Shown: positions 32,396 to 43,626 of the stretch, piece by piece
How positions within the stretch are numbered: the stretch's first letter is position 1
Layout: each line of letters starts with the position of its first letter
NCBI GenBank assembly: GCA_900542575.1
Contig: UQOE01000009.1
Location: 1-64,000 of the forward strand
DNA from: an uncultured Oscillospiraceae bacterium
GTDB taxonomy: Bacteria > Bacillota > Clostridia > Oscillospirales > Acutalibacteraceae
Reading direction: 5' to 3'
DNA: 64,000 nt
Translations under genes and position numbers: made by a program
Notes under the pieces: generated by a model
What the model saw: only the letters and a program-made list of their open reading frames with translations
Told to the model about the DNA's origin: nothing
Databases searched by the model: none

Positions 32396-33169
32396 TTAGA
32401 AATGTGTCGAATATTCAGGCTCTTCCAGGAACAAATCTTTGATATATCGGTCAATTACATCAATGGAAAGGGGCTTCTCCCTGGATTCCACCGAAATAGT
32501 GAACCTCGGTCCCGAAACATAGCCGTTCTCCTGATAAAGCAGCAGCTTCCTGGCGGCTTTATTCCTGTAGTCCTCATCATCCATCATGCCGAAGTGTTCA
32601 TAGATGACTTCTGTTTCACTCCTGGGCTTATAAATAGTGAAGTCCGGATAGACCCAGCCATATCCGCTCATATATATTCCGCACTCATAGCGAAATGGGA
32701 CATCATAATGCAGAAGCCGGCTCACAATCAAAACTTCGGACTTTGAGCGGACACGCAGACCATTGGGGCAGACATATTTTGCACTCTTTGGAGGCTTTTT
32801 CTGTCGGAATGGTTTCTGTTCCCATTCCCGCCGTCTCTCTGCACAAAGATCCAAGGGTTCTGCCAGTTCCTTCATCCTTGGCGGAAGTGTGTCATAAACC
32901 TTTTCGTAGGGAATGGCCGGGAAATGTTTCTGAAAAAGCTTCATGGCATTCTGTTCCTTTTTTGCAGACTGCAGGATATTTTCCAGATATCGCTTTTCCA
33001 CCAGCGTTCGAATGAAATCCTCCTCCTCTGGTGCATGCAGATAACGGGTCCCGTCTTTTCCATGGAATTGAAAGTATCGGCCTCTGAGCGCCACTCTGCC
33101 TTCCGGCATCTCGGAAAGAATGTTCTGAGCACGCGCTATGACTTTTTCTATTTCTTTGGAACGTTTCAT
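32396..33169 (-). CDS. PD-(D/E)XK nuclease-like hypothetical protein
   Basis: 257 residues. The N-terminal half is helical and charged. Residues about 145-230 contain GLRVRSKSEVLIVSRLLHY, ECGIYMSGYGWVYPDFTIYKP and EVIYEHFGMMDDEDYRNKAARKLLLY. The order Glu in the first helix, Pro-Asp-Phe-x-Ile, then Glu/His on a strand fits the restriction-endonuclease-like fold (E...D...ExH), but no member with known function is recalled. It is a stand-alone gene with lower GC than its neighbours and no restriction or defence genes nearby. The start at 33169 has weak purine-rich sequence. Confidence 0.65.
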   Translation of the reverse strand: MKRSKEIEKVIARAQNILSEMPEGRVALRGRYFQFHGKDGTRYLHAPEEEDFIRTLVEKRYLENILQSAKKEQNAMKLFQKHFPAIPYEKVYDTLPPRMKELAEPLDLCAERRREWEQKPFRQKKPPKSAKYVCPNGLRVRSKSEVLIVSRLLHYDVPFRYECGIYMSGYGWVYPDFTIYKPRSETEVIYEHFGMMDDEDYRNKAARKLLLYQENGYVSGPRFTISVESREKPLSIDVIDRYIKDLFLEEPEYSTHF

Positions 33170-33375
33170 GAGGCCATCATAGTGAGTGCCTGCCCCCGCC
33201 GCAACCCTTTTCCCCCCGAAGGTATCAAATCAGGAACGAACGGCATCAATTGGGCGCCCCGTTTCGCAGATCTGCTCCGTGCTTTCTCTTTTCCCTTGCC
33301 CGTAAATATAGTATAATGAAGAGCAAATGGGCTCGCCTGGCCGGGCCTGTTTAATGAAACAGACAGGAGCTGATT

Positions 33376-34197
33376 ATTATAAGAAAACGAATTCTCGCTG
33401 CACTGCTTGCAGCGGTCCTCTGCCTCTCCCTTGCGGCATGCGGAAAGGAACAGAGCAACACGGTGACCATCACATTCCCGGAGGGGAGCACGGTCATCGA
33501 CATTGCCGAATCTCTGGAAAAAAACGGGGTCTGCAAGGCAGAAGACTTTGAAAAAGCCTGCCGTTCGGTACCGGACGGGTATAACCGTCTGTTCTCGGAC
33601 TACAGCGCGGACGGACGGGTCTTTGCCCTGGAAGGCTATCTCTTCCCGGACACCTATGAATTCTATAAAGGAGAGAGCGCAGACATGGCGGTCAAGCGTT
33701 TTCTCGACAACACCAACGCCAAAATTACCGACCAGGATATTCAGGACGCCAAAGCCATCGGCTTTACGCTGGACCAGGCTCTGACCTTCGCCTCCATCGT
33801 TCAGACCGAGGCCTCCGACCCGAAACAGATGCCCGGCGTCTCCTCGGTTTTCCACAACCGGCTTTCCTCGGTCAATTTCCCGTATATCGGGAGCGACGTC
33901 ACAAGACAGTATGTGGAGGTCAAGTGCAAGTCGTACATTGAGAAAAACGGGCTGGACTACAATACGCTATTCGGCAACTATTGCACCAACGACGGCTACA
34001 CCTTTAAACGCAAAGGACTGCCGATCGGTCCGGTCTGCAGCTGCGGCACCAATGCCCTGCAGGCGACACTGCATCCGAAGAAGAGCAAATACTACTACTT
34101 CTTCACCGATCCACAGGGCGGCTACCACTACAACGTAAACTACGCCGACCATGCCAGGCAGTACGCACAGGCGCAGAAAGGGACCGCAAAATCATGA
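33376..34197 (+). CDS. mltG: Endolytic transglycosylase MltG-like lipoprotein, probable non-AUG start
   Basis: A YceG/MltG homologue that cuts nascent glycan strands. Conserved segments: [19 protein letters not shown] (LysM-like), [21 protein letters not shown] (catalytic Glu), [27 protein letters not shown] and [14 protein letters not shown]. Reading upstream of the first GTG (33463) in the same frame gives [20 protein letters not shown], a lipoprotein signal peptide with lipobox LAAC. The only initiation codons with a ribosome binding site (AGGAG at 33365-33369) are ATT at 33373/33376, or CTG at 33370; a TGA lies at 33355. A TATAAT box is at 33312. About 273 residues, shorter than usual MltG. 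Overlaps xth by four bases. Confidence 0.82.
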   Translation: MIRKRILAALLAAVLCLSLAACGKEQSNTVTITFPEGSTVIDIAESLEKNGVCKAEDFEKACRSVPDGYNRLFSDYSADGRVFALEGYLFPDTYEFYKGESADMAVKRFLDNTNAKITDQDIQDAKAIGFTLDQALTFASIVQTEASDPKQMPGVSSVFHNRLSSVNFPYIGSDVTRQYVEVKCKSYIEKNGLDYNTLFGNYCTNDGYTFKRKGLPIGPVCSCGTNALQATLHPKKSKYYYFFTDPQGGYHYNVNYADHARQYAQAQKGTAKS

Positions 34198-34952
34198 AAA
34201 AATTTATTTCCTGGAACGTCAACGGGCTTCGGGCCTGTGTCAAAAAGGGGTTTGAAGACACATTCCAAAGTCTGGACGCCGATATTTTCTGTCTGCAGGA
34301 GACCAAACTGCAGGAAGGGCAGATCGACCTGCCGACCGAAGGGTATCACCAGTACTGGAACTATGCAGAGCGAAAAGGTTATTCAGGTACCGCCATCTTC
34401 ACCAAAGAGGAGCCGGCTGCAGTAACCTATGGGCTCGGCATCCCGGAACTGGATACTGAGGGACGGCTGATCACACTGGAATTTCCGAAGTACTACTTTA
34501 TTACGGAGTACGTACCCAATTCCCAGGGAGAGCTGAAACGGCTGCCTTTCCGTATGCAGTGGGAGGACGCATTCCGCGCCTACGTCTCGGAGCTGGCGAA
34601 GACCAAACCGGTCATCCTCTGCGGCGACCTCAATGTCGCCCACCAGGAAATCGACCTGAAGAATCCCAAGACCAACCGCGGCAACGCCGGCTTCTCCGAT
34701 GAAGAACGGGCAAAATTCACCGAACTGCTGGAGGCGGGGTTCACCGACACGTTCCGGTACAAGTATCCGGATGCCGTCGGCATCTATTCCTGGTGGTCCT
34801 ACCGCTTCAAAGCGCGGCAGAACAACGCCGGATGGCGCATTGACTACTTTGTCGTCTCCAACGACATCCGGGAGCGCATTGCCGACGCAAAGATTCACAC
34901 TGACATTCTGGGCTCCGATCACTGCCCGGTCGAACTCGACCTGGACATCTGA
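34194..34952 (+). CDS. xth: Exodeoxyribonuclease III / AP endonuclease
   Basis: 252 residues of the ExoIII/APE1 family, cutting at abasic sites in base-excision repair. Metal and catalytic motifs are all present: [74 protein letters not shown] and [12 protein letters not shown]. The start overlaps the mltG stop (ATGA). It might work with the Ung-like glycosylase encoded elsewhere in the window. Confidence 0.95.
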   Translation: MKKFISWNVNGLRACVKKGFEDTFQSLDADIFCLQETKLQEGQIDLPTEGYHQYWNYAERKGYSGTAIFTKEEPAAVTYGLGIPELDTEGRLITLEFPKYYFITEYVPNSQGELKRLPFRMQWEDAFRAYVSELAKTKPVILCGDLNVAHQEIDLKNPKTNRGNAGFSDEERAKFTELLEAGFTDTFRYKYPDAVGIYSWWSYRFKARQNNAGWRIDYFVVSNDIRERIADAKIHTDILGSDHCPVELDLDI

Positions 34953-34980
34953 CCTGAACCTGTATTAGGGAGAAATTCAT

Positions 34981-35844
34981 ATGCCAATCAACAACATCAA
35001 ATTCACGACCGAAACACCCAGCGACGTAAACGAAGAGCTCATGAAGCGTTTTGACATCTCTGTCGTTCCGCTTCACGTCAATGTCAACAACAAAGATTAC
35101 AAAGACCAGATTGAGCTCGACGCCCAGGGCGTTGTCGACATCTACAAGGAGACCGGCGCTCTCCCCAACACCTCCGCCGTCTCCGTCCTGGAGTATGAAG
35201 ATTTCTGGAAACCGTTCCTCGACGCGGGCAACATCATTGTCCATAACGCCATGAGCTCCGGAATCTCCTCCACCTATCAGAACGCCTGCATTGCGGCAAA
35301 AGATCTGGATCCGGAAGGAAACCGCATCTACGTCCTGAACTCCAAGGGTCTCTCCGGCCAGACTGCCCTGCCCATCTATAAATGCGGTGAGATGGCGGAA
35401 AACGGCGCCTCCGTAGAGGAGATCGTCAAGGCCATGGACGAGTACAATCAGAAAGTGGACAAGACCTTCATCATCACTTCCCTTGAGTTCCTCCGCCACG
35501 GCGGCCGCTGCTCAGCACTTGCCGCGTTCGGTGCCAACCTGCTGAAACTCAAGCCCCTCATTTCCATGGAGGGCGGCTCCATGTCCGTCCCCAAGAAATA
35601 CCGCGGGAGCGATGAAAAAGTATACCTCGAATACTTCCGGGACCGCCTCGACCACGCCGGCGACTACGACGATGAGTACTGCATTATCACCGGCGTACTT
35701 CTGGACCCGGATCTGCTGAAAAAAGTCGAGGACCTCGTCAAAAAGGAATACCACTTCCAGCACATCGTCTATCATCCGTGCAGCTGCGTCATCACCTCGC
35801 ACGGCGGACCGGGCGCCATCCTGGTTGGCTTCCTCCGCAAATAA
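34981..35844 (+). CDS. DegV family fatty-acid-binding protein
   Basis: 287 residues of the DegV family; members present fatty acids to a fatty acid kinase (FakA). N-terminal TTETPSDVNEELMKRFDISVVPLHVNVNNKDY (about 9-41), the ligand-binding motif IVHNAMSSGISSTYQNA, and the C-terminal domain with FLRHGGRCSALAAFGANLLKLKPLISM and SSCVITSHGGPGAILVGFLRK-like end. AGGGAG precedes the ATG. No FakA gene lies beside it. Confidence 0.9.
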   Translation: MPINNIKFTTETPSDVNEELMKRFDISVVPLHVNVNNKDYKDQIELDAQGVVDIYKETGALPNTSAVSVLEYEDFWKPFLDAGNIIVHNAMSSGISSTYQNACIAAKDLDPEGNRIYVLNSKGLSGQTALPIYKCGEMAENGASVEEIVKAMDEYNQKVDKTFIITSLEFLRHGGRCSALAAFGANLLKLKPLISMEGGSMSVPKKYRGSDEKVYLEYFRDRLDHAGDYDDEYCIITGVLLDPDLLKKVEDLVKKEYHFQHIVYHPCSCVITSHGGPGAILVGFLRK

Positions 35845-35871
35845 GAATCTTTTGTCAGGAGCTGAAAGCTT

Positions 35872-37455
35872 ATGAAGAGACAACTTCTTTCGCTGCTGCT
35901 CGCTCTGACCTTTCTCGGAACCGCCTCCGTTCCGGCAGCAGCCGCCGTATCTGCGGCGACTGCTGCCCCACGGACGGCGGTTGTCCGTTCTACGACGGTT
36001 CCCAGTACCACTGCCGCTGCGGCGCGTCCGCAGAAAAAGGCAAAACCTGCCTCCGAATCGCATCTGCGGGACCTGCGGGAAATTGAGACGAGCTGTGCAG
36101 ACCCCGGCGGCCGCGTGCTCTGCGCCGCCAACGAGGGAATGCCGCGGGTTTACCCTGAGGACTCCCTCTCCGGCATCCGCGCATGTATAGAAGCCGGCGT
36201 CGATCTCGTCTCAGTCTCCGTCCAGGAGACGAAAGACCATAAGGCTGTGGTTCTGGAAGACAGCTCGCTGAGCCGGATGTGCACCAACGCCGGCGACGGA
36301 TCCGCCGCCAGGGGCAAGGTCAGCCAGTACACCCAGCAGGAACTCACCACCAGTTTTTATCTGCGCAGCGGACACGGCGGGGCAAACCGCGGCTCCACCG
36401 GGGAACGCATTCCGACGCTACGGCAGGCCATTCAGGCCGCGCAGGGCGGATGCATGCTCTATATTAAGAACGGATGGACCCATGCACGGCTCATTAACCA
36501 GATCGCGCGGGAGCTGGATGCCACAGACCAGGTCATCCTCGGCGGGGCGACCTCCTATGATCCGGTCCAGCACTTTATCCGGGAGACCGGCAGTCCCATC
36601 TGCCACATGGCCGGACTTTTCCGCGATATGACCGCAGATGAATCTGCGAAGTCGTTTGCCTCCAATGCCCTCTCCGCCGGCATGGATATCGTGCTCATGG
36701 AATCGGATAAGGACTATTCCTCCATATTCAAGGAGTCCACGATCAAGCAGTTCCGAGGGAAAGGGCGCGCCATGATCTCCGCCACGACCGCGGCGAAATC
36801 CGGTGAGCACAAAGACAATCTCGAGGGCTGGGAGGCGCTGATTGAGAGCGGCTACAGCATCATCGAGACCGACTATCCGCAAGAGCTGGCCTCTTATCTG
36901 AGAGATCTGGAGAGCTACCGGAGCAGCCTGAACACGCTCATCCGCCAGGCAAAAACCGTACGCTCCGCCGACTACCCGAAGGACCGCGTCAAGACCTTTG
37001 AGAAGGCGCTGGAAGATGCCGAGGCGCTTGTGTCGCAGGGAACCGTATCCCGCACGCAGCTCGATAACGCCCGCTATGCCCTTCAGGAATCCATGGATGC
37101 CTTGGACACCGGCGAGGCAGAGGTCCGCCATAAGACCAATCCCCTCACGGTTGTGCTTGTCATCCTGCTGATCATCATCGTTCTCGCCATCGTCCTGTAT
37201 CTTCGGTACCGCTGGAAGAAGAACGGACGGCGTCCGCCGAAGCGGCCGGCCCCCGACCCCGACGAGCCGGATCTGCGGGATCTCGCCGCCGAAGCCACCC
37301 GCGAAGTCCGGGAAGAGGCGCACCATCTCGGCGAAATGGCCCGACAGAAGATGGAGGAAAGCCGGAAGTCGGAGGACGAACCGGATGCTCCCCCGCCCGA
37401 TCCGGCCCATGACCCCGACGACGGTCCGTCCCTGTTTGACCAGTTCGACCGCTGA
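35872..37455 (+). CDS. Membrane-anchored glycerophosphodiesterase homologue without catalytic residues
   Basis: 527 residues. A signal peptide (about 1-25) precedes an Ala/Thr-rich segment and a GDPD-like TIM barrel (about 75-345). The expected HRG...PENT is NEG...PEDS, the metal pair ExD is SVS, and the later HD is ED (VVLEDSSLSRM), so the catalytic His, metal ligands and general acid are all missing. The fold motifs are still recognisable: SLSGIRACIEAGVDLVSVSVQETKD, IPTLRQAIQAAQGGCMLYIKN, and IIETDYPQELASYL. A helical FIVAR-like module (about 350-420) leads to a transmembrane helix (about 427-447) and a Pro/Asp/Arg-rich cytoplasmic tail. Probably binds and does not cut a ligand. Confidence 0.75.
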   Translation: MKRQLLSLLLALTFLGTASVPAAAAVSAATAAPRTAVVRSTTVPSTTAAAARPQKKAKPASESHLRDLREIETSCADPGGRVLCAANEGMPRVYPEDSLSGIRACIEAGVDLVSVSVQETKDHKAVVLEDSSLSRMCTNAGDGSAARGKVSQYTQQELTTSFYLRSGHGGANRGSTGERIPTLRQAIQAAQGGCMLYIKNGWTHARLINQIARELDATDQVILGGATSYDPVQHFIRETGSPICHMAGLFRDMTADESAKSFASNALSAGMDIVLMESDKDYSSIFKESTIKQFRGKGRAMISATTAAKSGEHKDNLEGWEALIESGYSIIETDYPQELASYLRDLESYRSSLNTLIRQAKTVRSADYPKDRVKTFEKALEDAEALVSQGTVSRTQLDNARYALQESMDALDTGEAEVRHKTNPLTVVLVILLIIIVLAIVLYLRYRWKKNGRRPPKRPAPDPDEPDLRDLAAEATREVREEAHHLGEMARQKMEESRKSEDEPDAPPPDPAHDPDDGPSLFDQFDR

Positions 37456-37466
37456 AAAAAGAGTAC

Positions 37467-37502
37467 AAAAAAAGACCTCCGCGGACGCGGAGGTCTTTTT
37501 TC
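37467..37502 (+). terminator. Bidirectional terminator
   Basis: AAAAAAGACCTCCGCG/CGCGGAGGTCTTTTTT-type hairpin, usable by both convergent genes. Confidence 0.9.
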
Positions 37503-37533
37503 ATCGTGTTTCACTGCTCAAAATTCGGCATGT

Positions 37534-38463
37534 TTAGCTGAAGAGGCTTGCTACCCGGCTCAGCGCTCCGGTAACACCATTCATGATGTCAGCCGTGGAG
37601 TTGATAATGCTGGCTGTTGCATTTGCCGTCTTGCCTGCCGCACTGCCAAGAGTACTGTAGTCAACGTTGTTGTTGAATGCAGAGGCTGCAGTGTTGAGGT
37701 TGTTGAGAAGGTCAGCAGAAGAGTTTGCAAGGTTGGCCGTAGAATTGACAACGCCCTTTACTGCGCTCTGGGTAGACGGAGAAGCGACTGTGTCGCTCAG
37801 CGTGCTGAGACTGCTGACAAGGTTGCTGTTGATATTTGCGATATCTTTGCCGTTGATGCCCAGCGATTTGCCTGCGCTGGAGATGCCGTTGGAGATGTCG
37901 CTGACGAGTCCGCCGTTCATCATTCTGCTGAGAGAGGGACCGAGGTCTCCCATAAGAGAGGCAGCAGAACTGTTGAGTGTGCCGAGGCCGCCGGTAAGTT
38001 CGGTCAGAAGACCGTTCGTGGTACCCAGGATGTCAGTGAGATACTGCATAGTCTGGGAAAGGTCAATGTTGTTGAGGCTCTGGAGCGTGGTAACCAGGCT
38101 GCCGAGTGCCTCCGTACCAAGACGGGTCAGTGCCGGAAGGTACGTAGAAGATTCAACCGCGGACTGGAAGATGGTGTTGATGCCGTTAAAGAAGCTCTTC
38201 AGGAACGGAACCAGCGTGTCCAGAACCGGGTCCTCGTACTTGACGAGTACGACGAGAAGTGTTCCGCCGATGATCATCATGACGATTGCAATTATCAGGC
38301 AAACAACTGCGATGATTAGTCGGATGTTGGAACGGCTCCTCAGTTTCTCTTGATAGTCTAAGGATTTTGTCAGACGCTCCGCTTCAAGTGTGTTGCTCAC
38401 ACGCATGAGCGCTTCGCCGATCATATTCTCCTCAGAGGATATGGTGCGTCTGCGATCGTCCAT
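37534..38463 (-). CDS. Single-pass membrane protein with Asn/Ser/Leu-rich extracellular repeats
   Basis: 309 residues. A cytoplasmic N-terminus (about 1-48) with a charged helix LEAERLTKSLDYQEKLRSRS leads into a transmembrane helix (about 49-76, IIAVVCLIIAIVMMIIGGTLLVVLV). The remaining 230 residues are built of Leu/Asn/Ser/Thr/Gly-rich helical segments without Cys or catalytic motif, e.g. SAASLMGDLGPSLSRMMNGG and SSLSTLSDTVASPSTQ. It has no recognised domain. Possibly a surface coiled coil like the exported phage-infection-protein family. The start has a purine-rich site; a sigma-70 promoter lies at 38540-38568. Confidence 0.7.
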   Translation of the reverse strand: MDDRRRTISSEENMIGEALMRVSNTLEAERLTKSLDYQEKLRSRSNIRLIIAVVCLIIAIVMMIIGGTLLVVLVKYEDPVLDTLVPFLKSFFNGINTIFQSAVESSTYLPALTRLGTEALGSLVTTLQSLNNIDLSQTMQYLTDILGTTNGLLTELTGGLGTLNSSAASLMGDLGPSLSRMMNGGLVSDISNGISSAGKSLGINGKDIANINSNLVSSLSTLSDTVASPSTQSAVKGVVNSTANLANSSADLLNNLNTAASAFNNNVDYSTLGSAAGKTANATASIINSTADIMNGVTGALSRVASLFS

Positions 38464-38539
38464 ATCTCTTCTCCCTCACTTTCACTGTAAATTCACACAT
38501 TGTTAGCAGTTTGAGCAGATAAATATTCACTTTACATTC

Positions 38540-38568
38540 AGTATACCGAAAAGGATTTGACAATTCAA
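38540..38568 (-). promoter_or_regulatory. Promoter of the 309-residue membrane protein gene
   Basis: Minus strand TTGAAT, 17 bases, TATACT. Confidence 0.6.
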
Positions 38569-38858
38569 GACGATTCCACCAGAAACGAACACCCGTTCCA
38601 TGAAAATACGGTCAAAATTTCACGGGCTTTAACTTGTTCTTTCAAGTCGGTCAACAGTTTTTGAAGGAAACGTCTGGAAACAGAGTTCGGCCGTAAGCAA
38701 ACATTTTTCACGCTTCTGTCGTGGATTTATCATAGCATCCGGACTGACGGAAAGATATGGAAAACACGAACACAGGCCGTTTCCGGGCACGCCCAGAAGC
38801 ACTGACAAATGTAAAGAAATTGGTCCGGAGAAAACGGTCAAGTGCTGTCATTATTCCC
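38569..38858. other. Intergenic region with no recognisable gene
   Basis: Between the divergent promoters of the membrane protein and the glycogen operon. It shows no plausible reading frame, hairpin with T-tract, or repeat shared with elsewhere in the window. Confidence 0.5.
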
Positions 38859-38887
38859 TTGAAGCACCCCCTCCTTTCTGGTATTAT
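38859..38887 (+). promoter_or_regulatory. Glycogen operon promoter
   Basis: TTGAAG, 17 bases, TATTAT, followed by a 140-base leader before the glgB start. Confidence 0.7.
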
Positions 38888-39026
38888 TAAATAAAGAACA
38901 ATGACAAATTTTCCTATTTTTCATATAGTTTGTCAATTCCAAGACGGAACACGTCGGAGAAGAAGCTTGTTTTTCCGTGCTCTGTCTTCTTTTTATCAAA
39001 AGTACAGCCGCGAGAGGTGTGTCTGC

Positions 39027-41171
<2,145 letters not shown>

Positions 41172-41258
41172 TTTGACTCCGGTCTGCTCTCGGACAACAG
41201 GCCGGTCTCATAGATTCAAACTAACAATAGGTGAAATTAACAAAAGGAGTCCTAACTT

Positions 41259-42485
41259 ATGGCACGCAAAACTGAATGCATCTCCATGCTTCTTGCGGGC
41301 GGACAGGGAAGCAGACTCGGCATCCTGACACACAAAATTGCCAAACCTGCTGTTCCGTTCGGAGGAAAGTACCGCATTATCGACTTCCCGCTGTCCAACT
41401 GTGTCAATTCCGGCATCTATACCGTCGGCGTTCTCACCCAGTACCAGCCTCTTGAGCTGAACGACTACATCGGCAACGGTGAGCCGTGGGACCTCGACCG
41501 CTCCGGCGGCGGCGTCCATATTCTCTCCCCTTACCAGCAGATCAAAGGAACCGACTGGTATAAGGGCACTGCCAATGCCATCTATCAGAACATCAACTTT
41601 ATTGACAAATACAATCCGGAATACGTCGTCGTCCTTTCCGGCGACCACATCTACAAAATGGACTACGCCGACATGCTCAGCTTCCACAAGGAGCAGGGTG
41701 CCGCCTGCACCATCGCTATGCGCGAAGTCGAGTGGAAAGAGGCGTCCCGCTTCGGTCTGATGCTCGTCAACGACGACCACACCATCTCCGAGTTTGAGGA
41801 GAAGCCGGCGCATCCGCGGAGCAACAAGGCCTCCATGGGCATCTATGTCTTCACCTGGGAGAAACTCCGCTCCTATCTGATTGCCGACGAGGCAAATCCG
41901 AACTCCAGCAACGACTTCGGCAAAGATGTCATTCCCGCCATGCACGCGGCAGGTGAAAAAATGGTCGCCTATCAGTTTGATGGCTACTGGCGCGACGTCG
42001 GAACCATCGAGAGTCTCTGGGAAGCCAATATGGACCTCCTCTCCCCCACCTCCGGCATCAATCTGAACGACCCGAACTGGACCATTTATTCCAAGAGCCC
42101 GAATGCGGCACCGCAGTATATTGCAGATACTTCCAGTATTTCCAGCTCCATGGTCTCCGAGGGCTGTGAAGTGGCCGGAAACCTGGAGAACTCCATCCTG
42201 TTCCCCAACTCGCAGATCGAAGAGGGCGCACAGGTCAATTACTCCATCATTATGCCCGGCGCCGTCGTCAAGAAGGGCGCTGTTGTGGAATACTCCATCG
42301 TAGCTGAAAACGCCGTCATTGAAGAGGGCGCAAAGATCGGCTCCGCTCCGGAAGCCGTTCCGGAAGATCAGTGGGGAGTCGCCGTTATCGGCTCCGACAT
42401 CACCATCGGGGCAAATGCCATTGTCCCCGCAAATGTCATGGTCGACGAAAATGTTGAGGAGGGTACCACTTATGAGAGCAAATGA
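41259..42485 (+). CDS. glgC: Glucose-1-phosphate adenylyltransferase, catalytic subunit
   Basis: Makes ADP-glucose, the glycosyl donor for glycogen. 408 residues: [34 protein letters not shown] (nucleotidyltransferase signature), [57 protein letters not shown] and a left-handed beta-helix at about 300-400. AAGGAG precedes the ATG. It overlaps glgD by 14 bases; in Firmicutes GlgC and GlgD form a hetero-oligomer in which GlgD boosts activity. Confidence 0.96.
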   Translation: MARKTECISMLLAGGQGSRLGILTHKIAKPAVPFGGKYRIIDFPLSNCVNSGIYTVGVLTQYQPLELNDYIGNGEPWDLDRSGGGVHILSPYQQIKGTDWYKGTANAIYQNINFIDKYNPEYVVVLSGDHIYKMDYADMLSFHKEQGAACTIAMREVEWKEASRFGLMLVNDDHTISEFEEKPAHPRSNKASMGIYVFTWEKLRSYLIADEANPNSSNDFGKDVIPAMHAAGEKMVAYQFDGYWRDVGTIESLWEANMDLLSPTSGINLNDPNWTIYSKSPNAAPQYIADTSSISSSMVSEGCEVAGNLENSILFPNSQIEEGAQVNYSIIMPGAVVKKGAVVEYSIVAENAVIEEGAKIGSAPEAVPEDQWGVAVIGSDITIGANAIVPANVMVDENVEEGTTYESK

Positions 42486-43593
42486 TGTACTGGGAATTAT
42501 TCACGCCCAGGTCTACGATTCCAATGTGACGCAGCTCACCAGCGTCCGTACAATGGCATCGGTTCCGTTTGGCTGCCGCTACCGCTTCATCGACTTCCCG
42601 CTTTCCAACATGGTGAACGCCGGTGTAACCAGTGTGGGCATCGTCACCAAAGACAACTACCAGTCCCTGATGGACCATATCGGCTCCGGCAAACCCTGGG
42701 ACCTCGCACGGAAACGCGAAGGCATGTTCCTTCTTCCGCCGTACAACACGTCGTTCGTCACCCCCGGCACACGGGACAGCCGTATTGACTCTCTCATGAG
42801 CAATCTCGACTTCCTGAACCACGCCCGGCAGGAATACGTCATCATGACCGACGCCAACGCGGTCTACAACCTCGACTTCGACGATCTTTTCGAAGCACAT
42901 ACCGAATCCGGCGCGGATATCACTATTGTCTACAAACACGGCAAGACGCCGAAGCTCTCCAACGCCATGGTTCTGACCATGGACGAAGACAAGCGCGTCA
43001 CAGACATCGCAATTTCCGGCGACGTCGAAGACGAGGTGGACTACTCGTTCAATATCTTCCTCATGCGGAAGTCGCTGCTGGAATATCTCATCAAGAACGC
43101 GGCTGCCCATGGCCAGCACTCGTTCAGCCGGAATATCCTGCAGCCGAATGTCGACAACCTGAAGATCGTCGGCTATGAGGCCACCGGCTTTGCTGAGCTC
43201 ATCGACTCCGTTCAGACCTATTACAACGTCAGCATGTCCCTGCTCCAGCAGGAAAACCGCGCGGCGCTGTTCAATAAGGAAAATCCCATCGCAACCAAAA
43301 TCAGCGACAATGTTCCGACCAGTTACGGCCCCGAAAGCAAGGCAGCTAATTCGCTCCTCGCCGATGGCTGTGAAATCGAAGGTACGGTTGAGAATTCGCT
43401 CCTGTTCCGCGGCTGCGTCGTAGAGCGCGGGGCGGTTGTCCGGAACTCCATTCTCATGCAGGGCACCGTCGTCCACGCCAATGCACATCTTGACAGTGTC
43501 ATCACGGACAAGGACGTCACCATCACCGCGAGCCGCAACCTCTCCGGCGACCCAACCTATCCTATCTATTTTGCCAAGGGTATCGTTGTCTGA
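42472..43593 (+). CDS. glgD: Glucose-1-phosphate adenylyltransferase regulatory-type subunit GlgD
   Basis: 373 residues from ATG 42472, which has GAGG(GT) within the glgC end; a longer frame upstream overlaps glgC out of frame and is rejected. The protein keeps the fold ([49 protein letters not shown]) but the glycine-rich substrate loop AGGxGxRL is missing, as usual for GlgD, so it is not an active pyrophosphorylase alone. A C-terminal beta-helix is present. Translationally coupled to glgC. Confidence 0.94.
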   Translation: MRANDVLGIIHAQVYDSNVTQLTSVRTMASVPFGCRYRFIDFPLSNMVNAGVTSVGIVTKDNYQSLMDHIGSGKPWDLARKREGMFLLPPYNTSFVTPGTRDSRIDSLMSNLDFLNHARQEYVIMTDANAVYNLDFDDLFEAHTESGADITIVYKHGKTPKLSNAMVLTMDEDKRVTDIAISGDVEDEVDYSFNIFLMRKSLLEYLIKNAAAHGQHSFSRNILQPNVDNLKIVGYEATGFAELIDSVQTYYNVSMSLLQQENRAALFNKENPIATKISDNVPTSYGPESKAANSLLADGCEIEGTVENSLLFRGCVVERGAVVRNSILMQGTVVHANAHLDSVITDKDVTITASRNLSGDPTYPIYFAKGIVV

Positions 43594-43626
43594 TTCTGAC
43601 CGAATTTTCCATGGAGGAAATCTACT

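Noticed and set aside
33327..33551. A 74-codon plus-strand frame with an ATG at 33354 before mltG
   Set aside because: Its ATG is in a good position, but the translation is cysteine- and glycine-rich without pattern, whereas the +1 frame gives a perfect lipoprotein signal peptide continuing into MltG.
38629..38841. Minus-strand frame of 70 codons in the glgB upstream gap
   Set aside because: Mixed composition, no start signal, no homology, and it lies between the two promoters.
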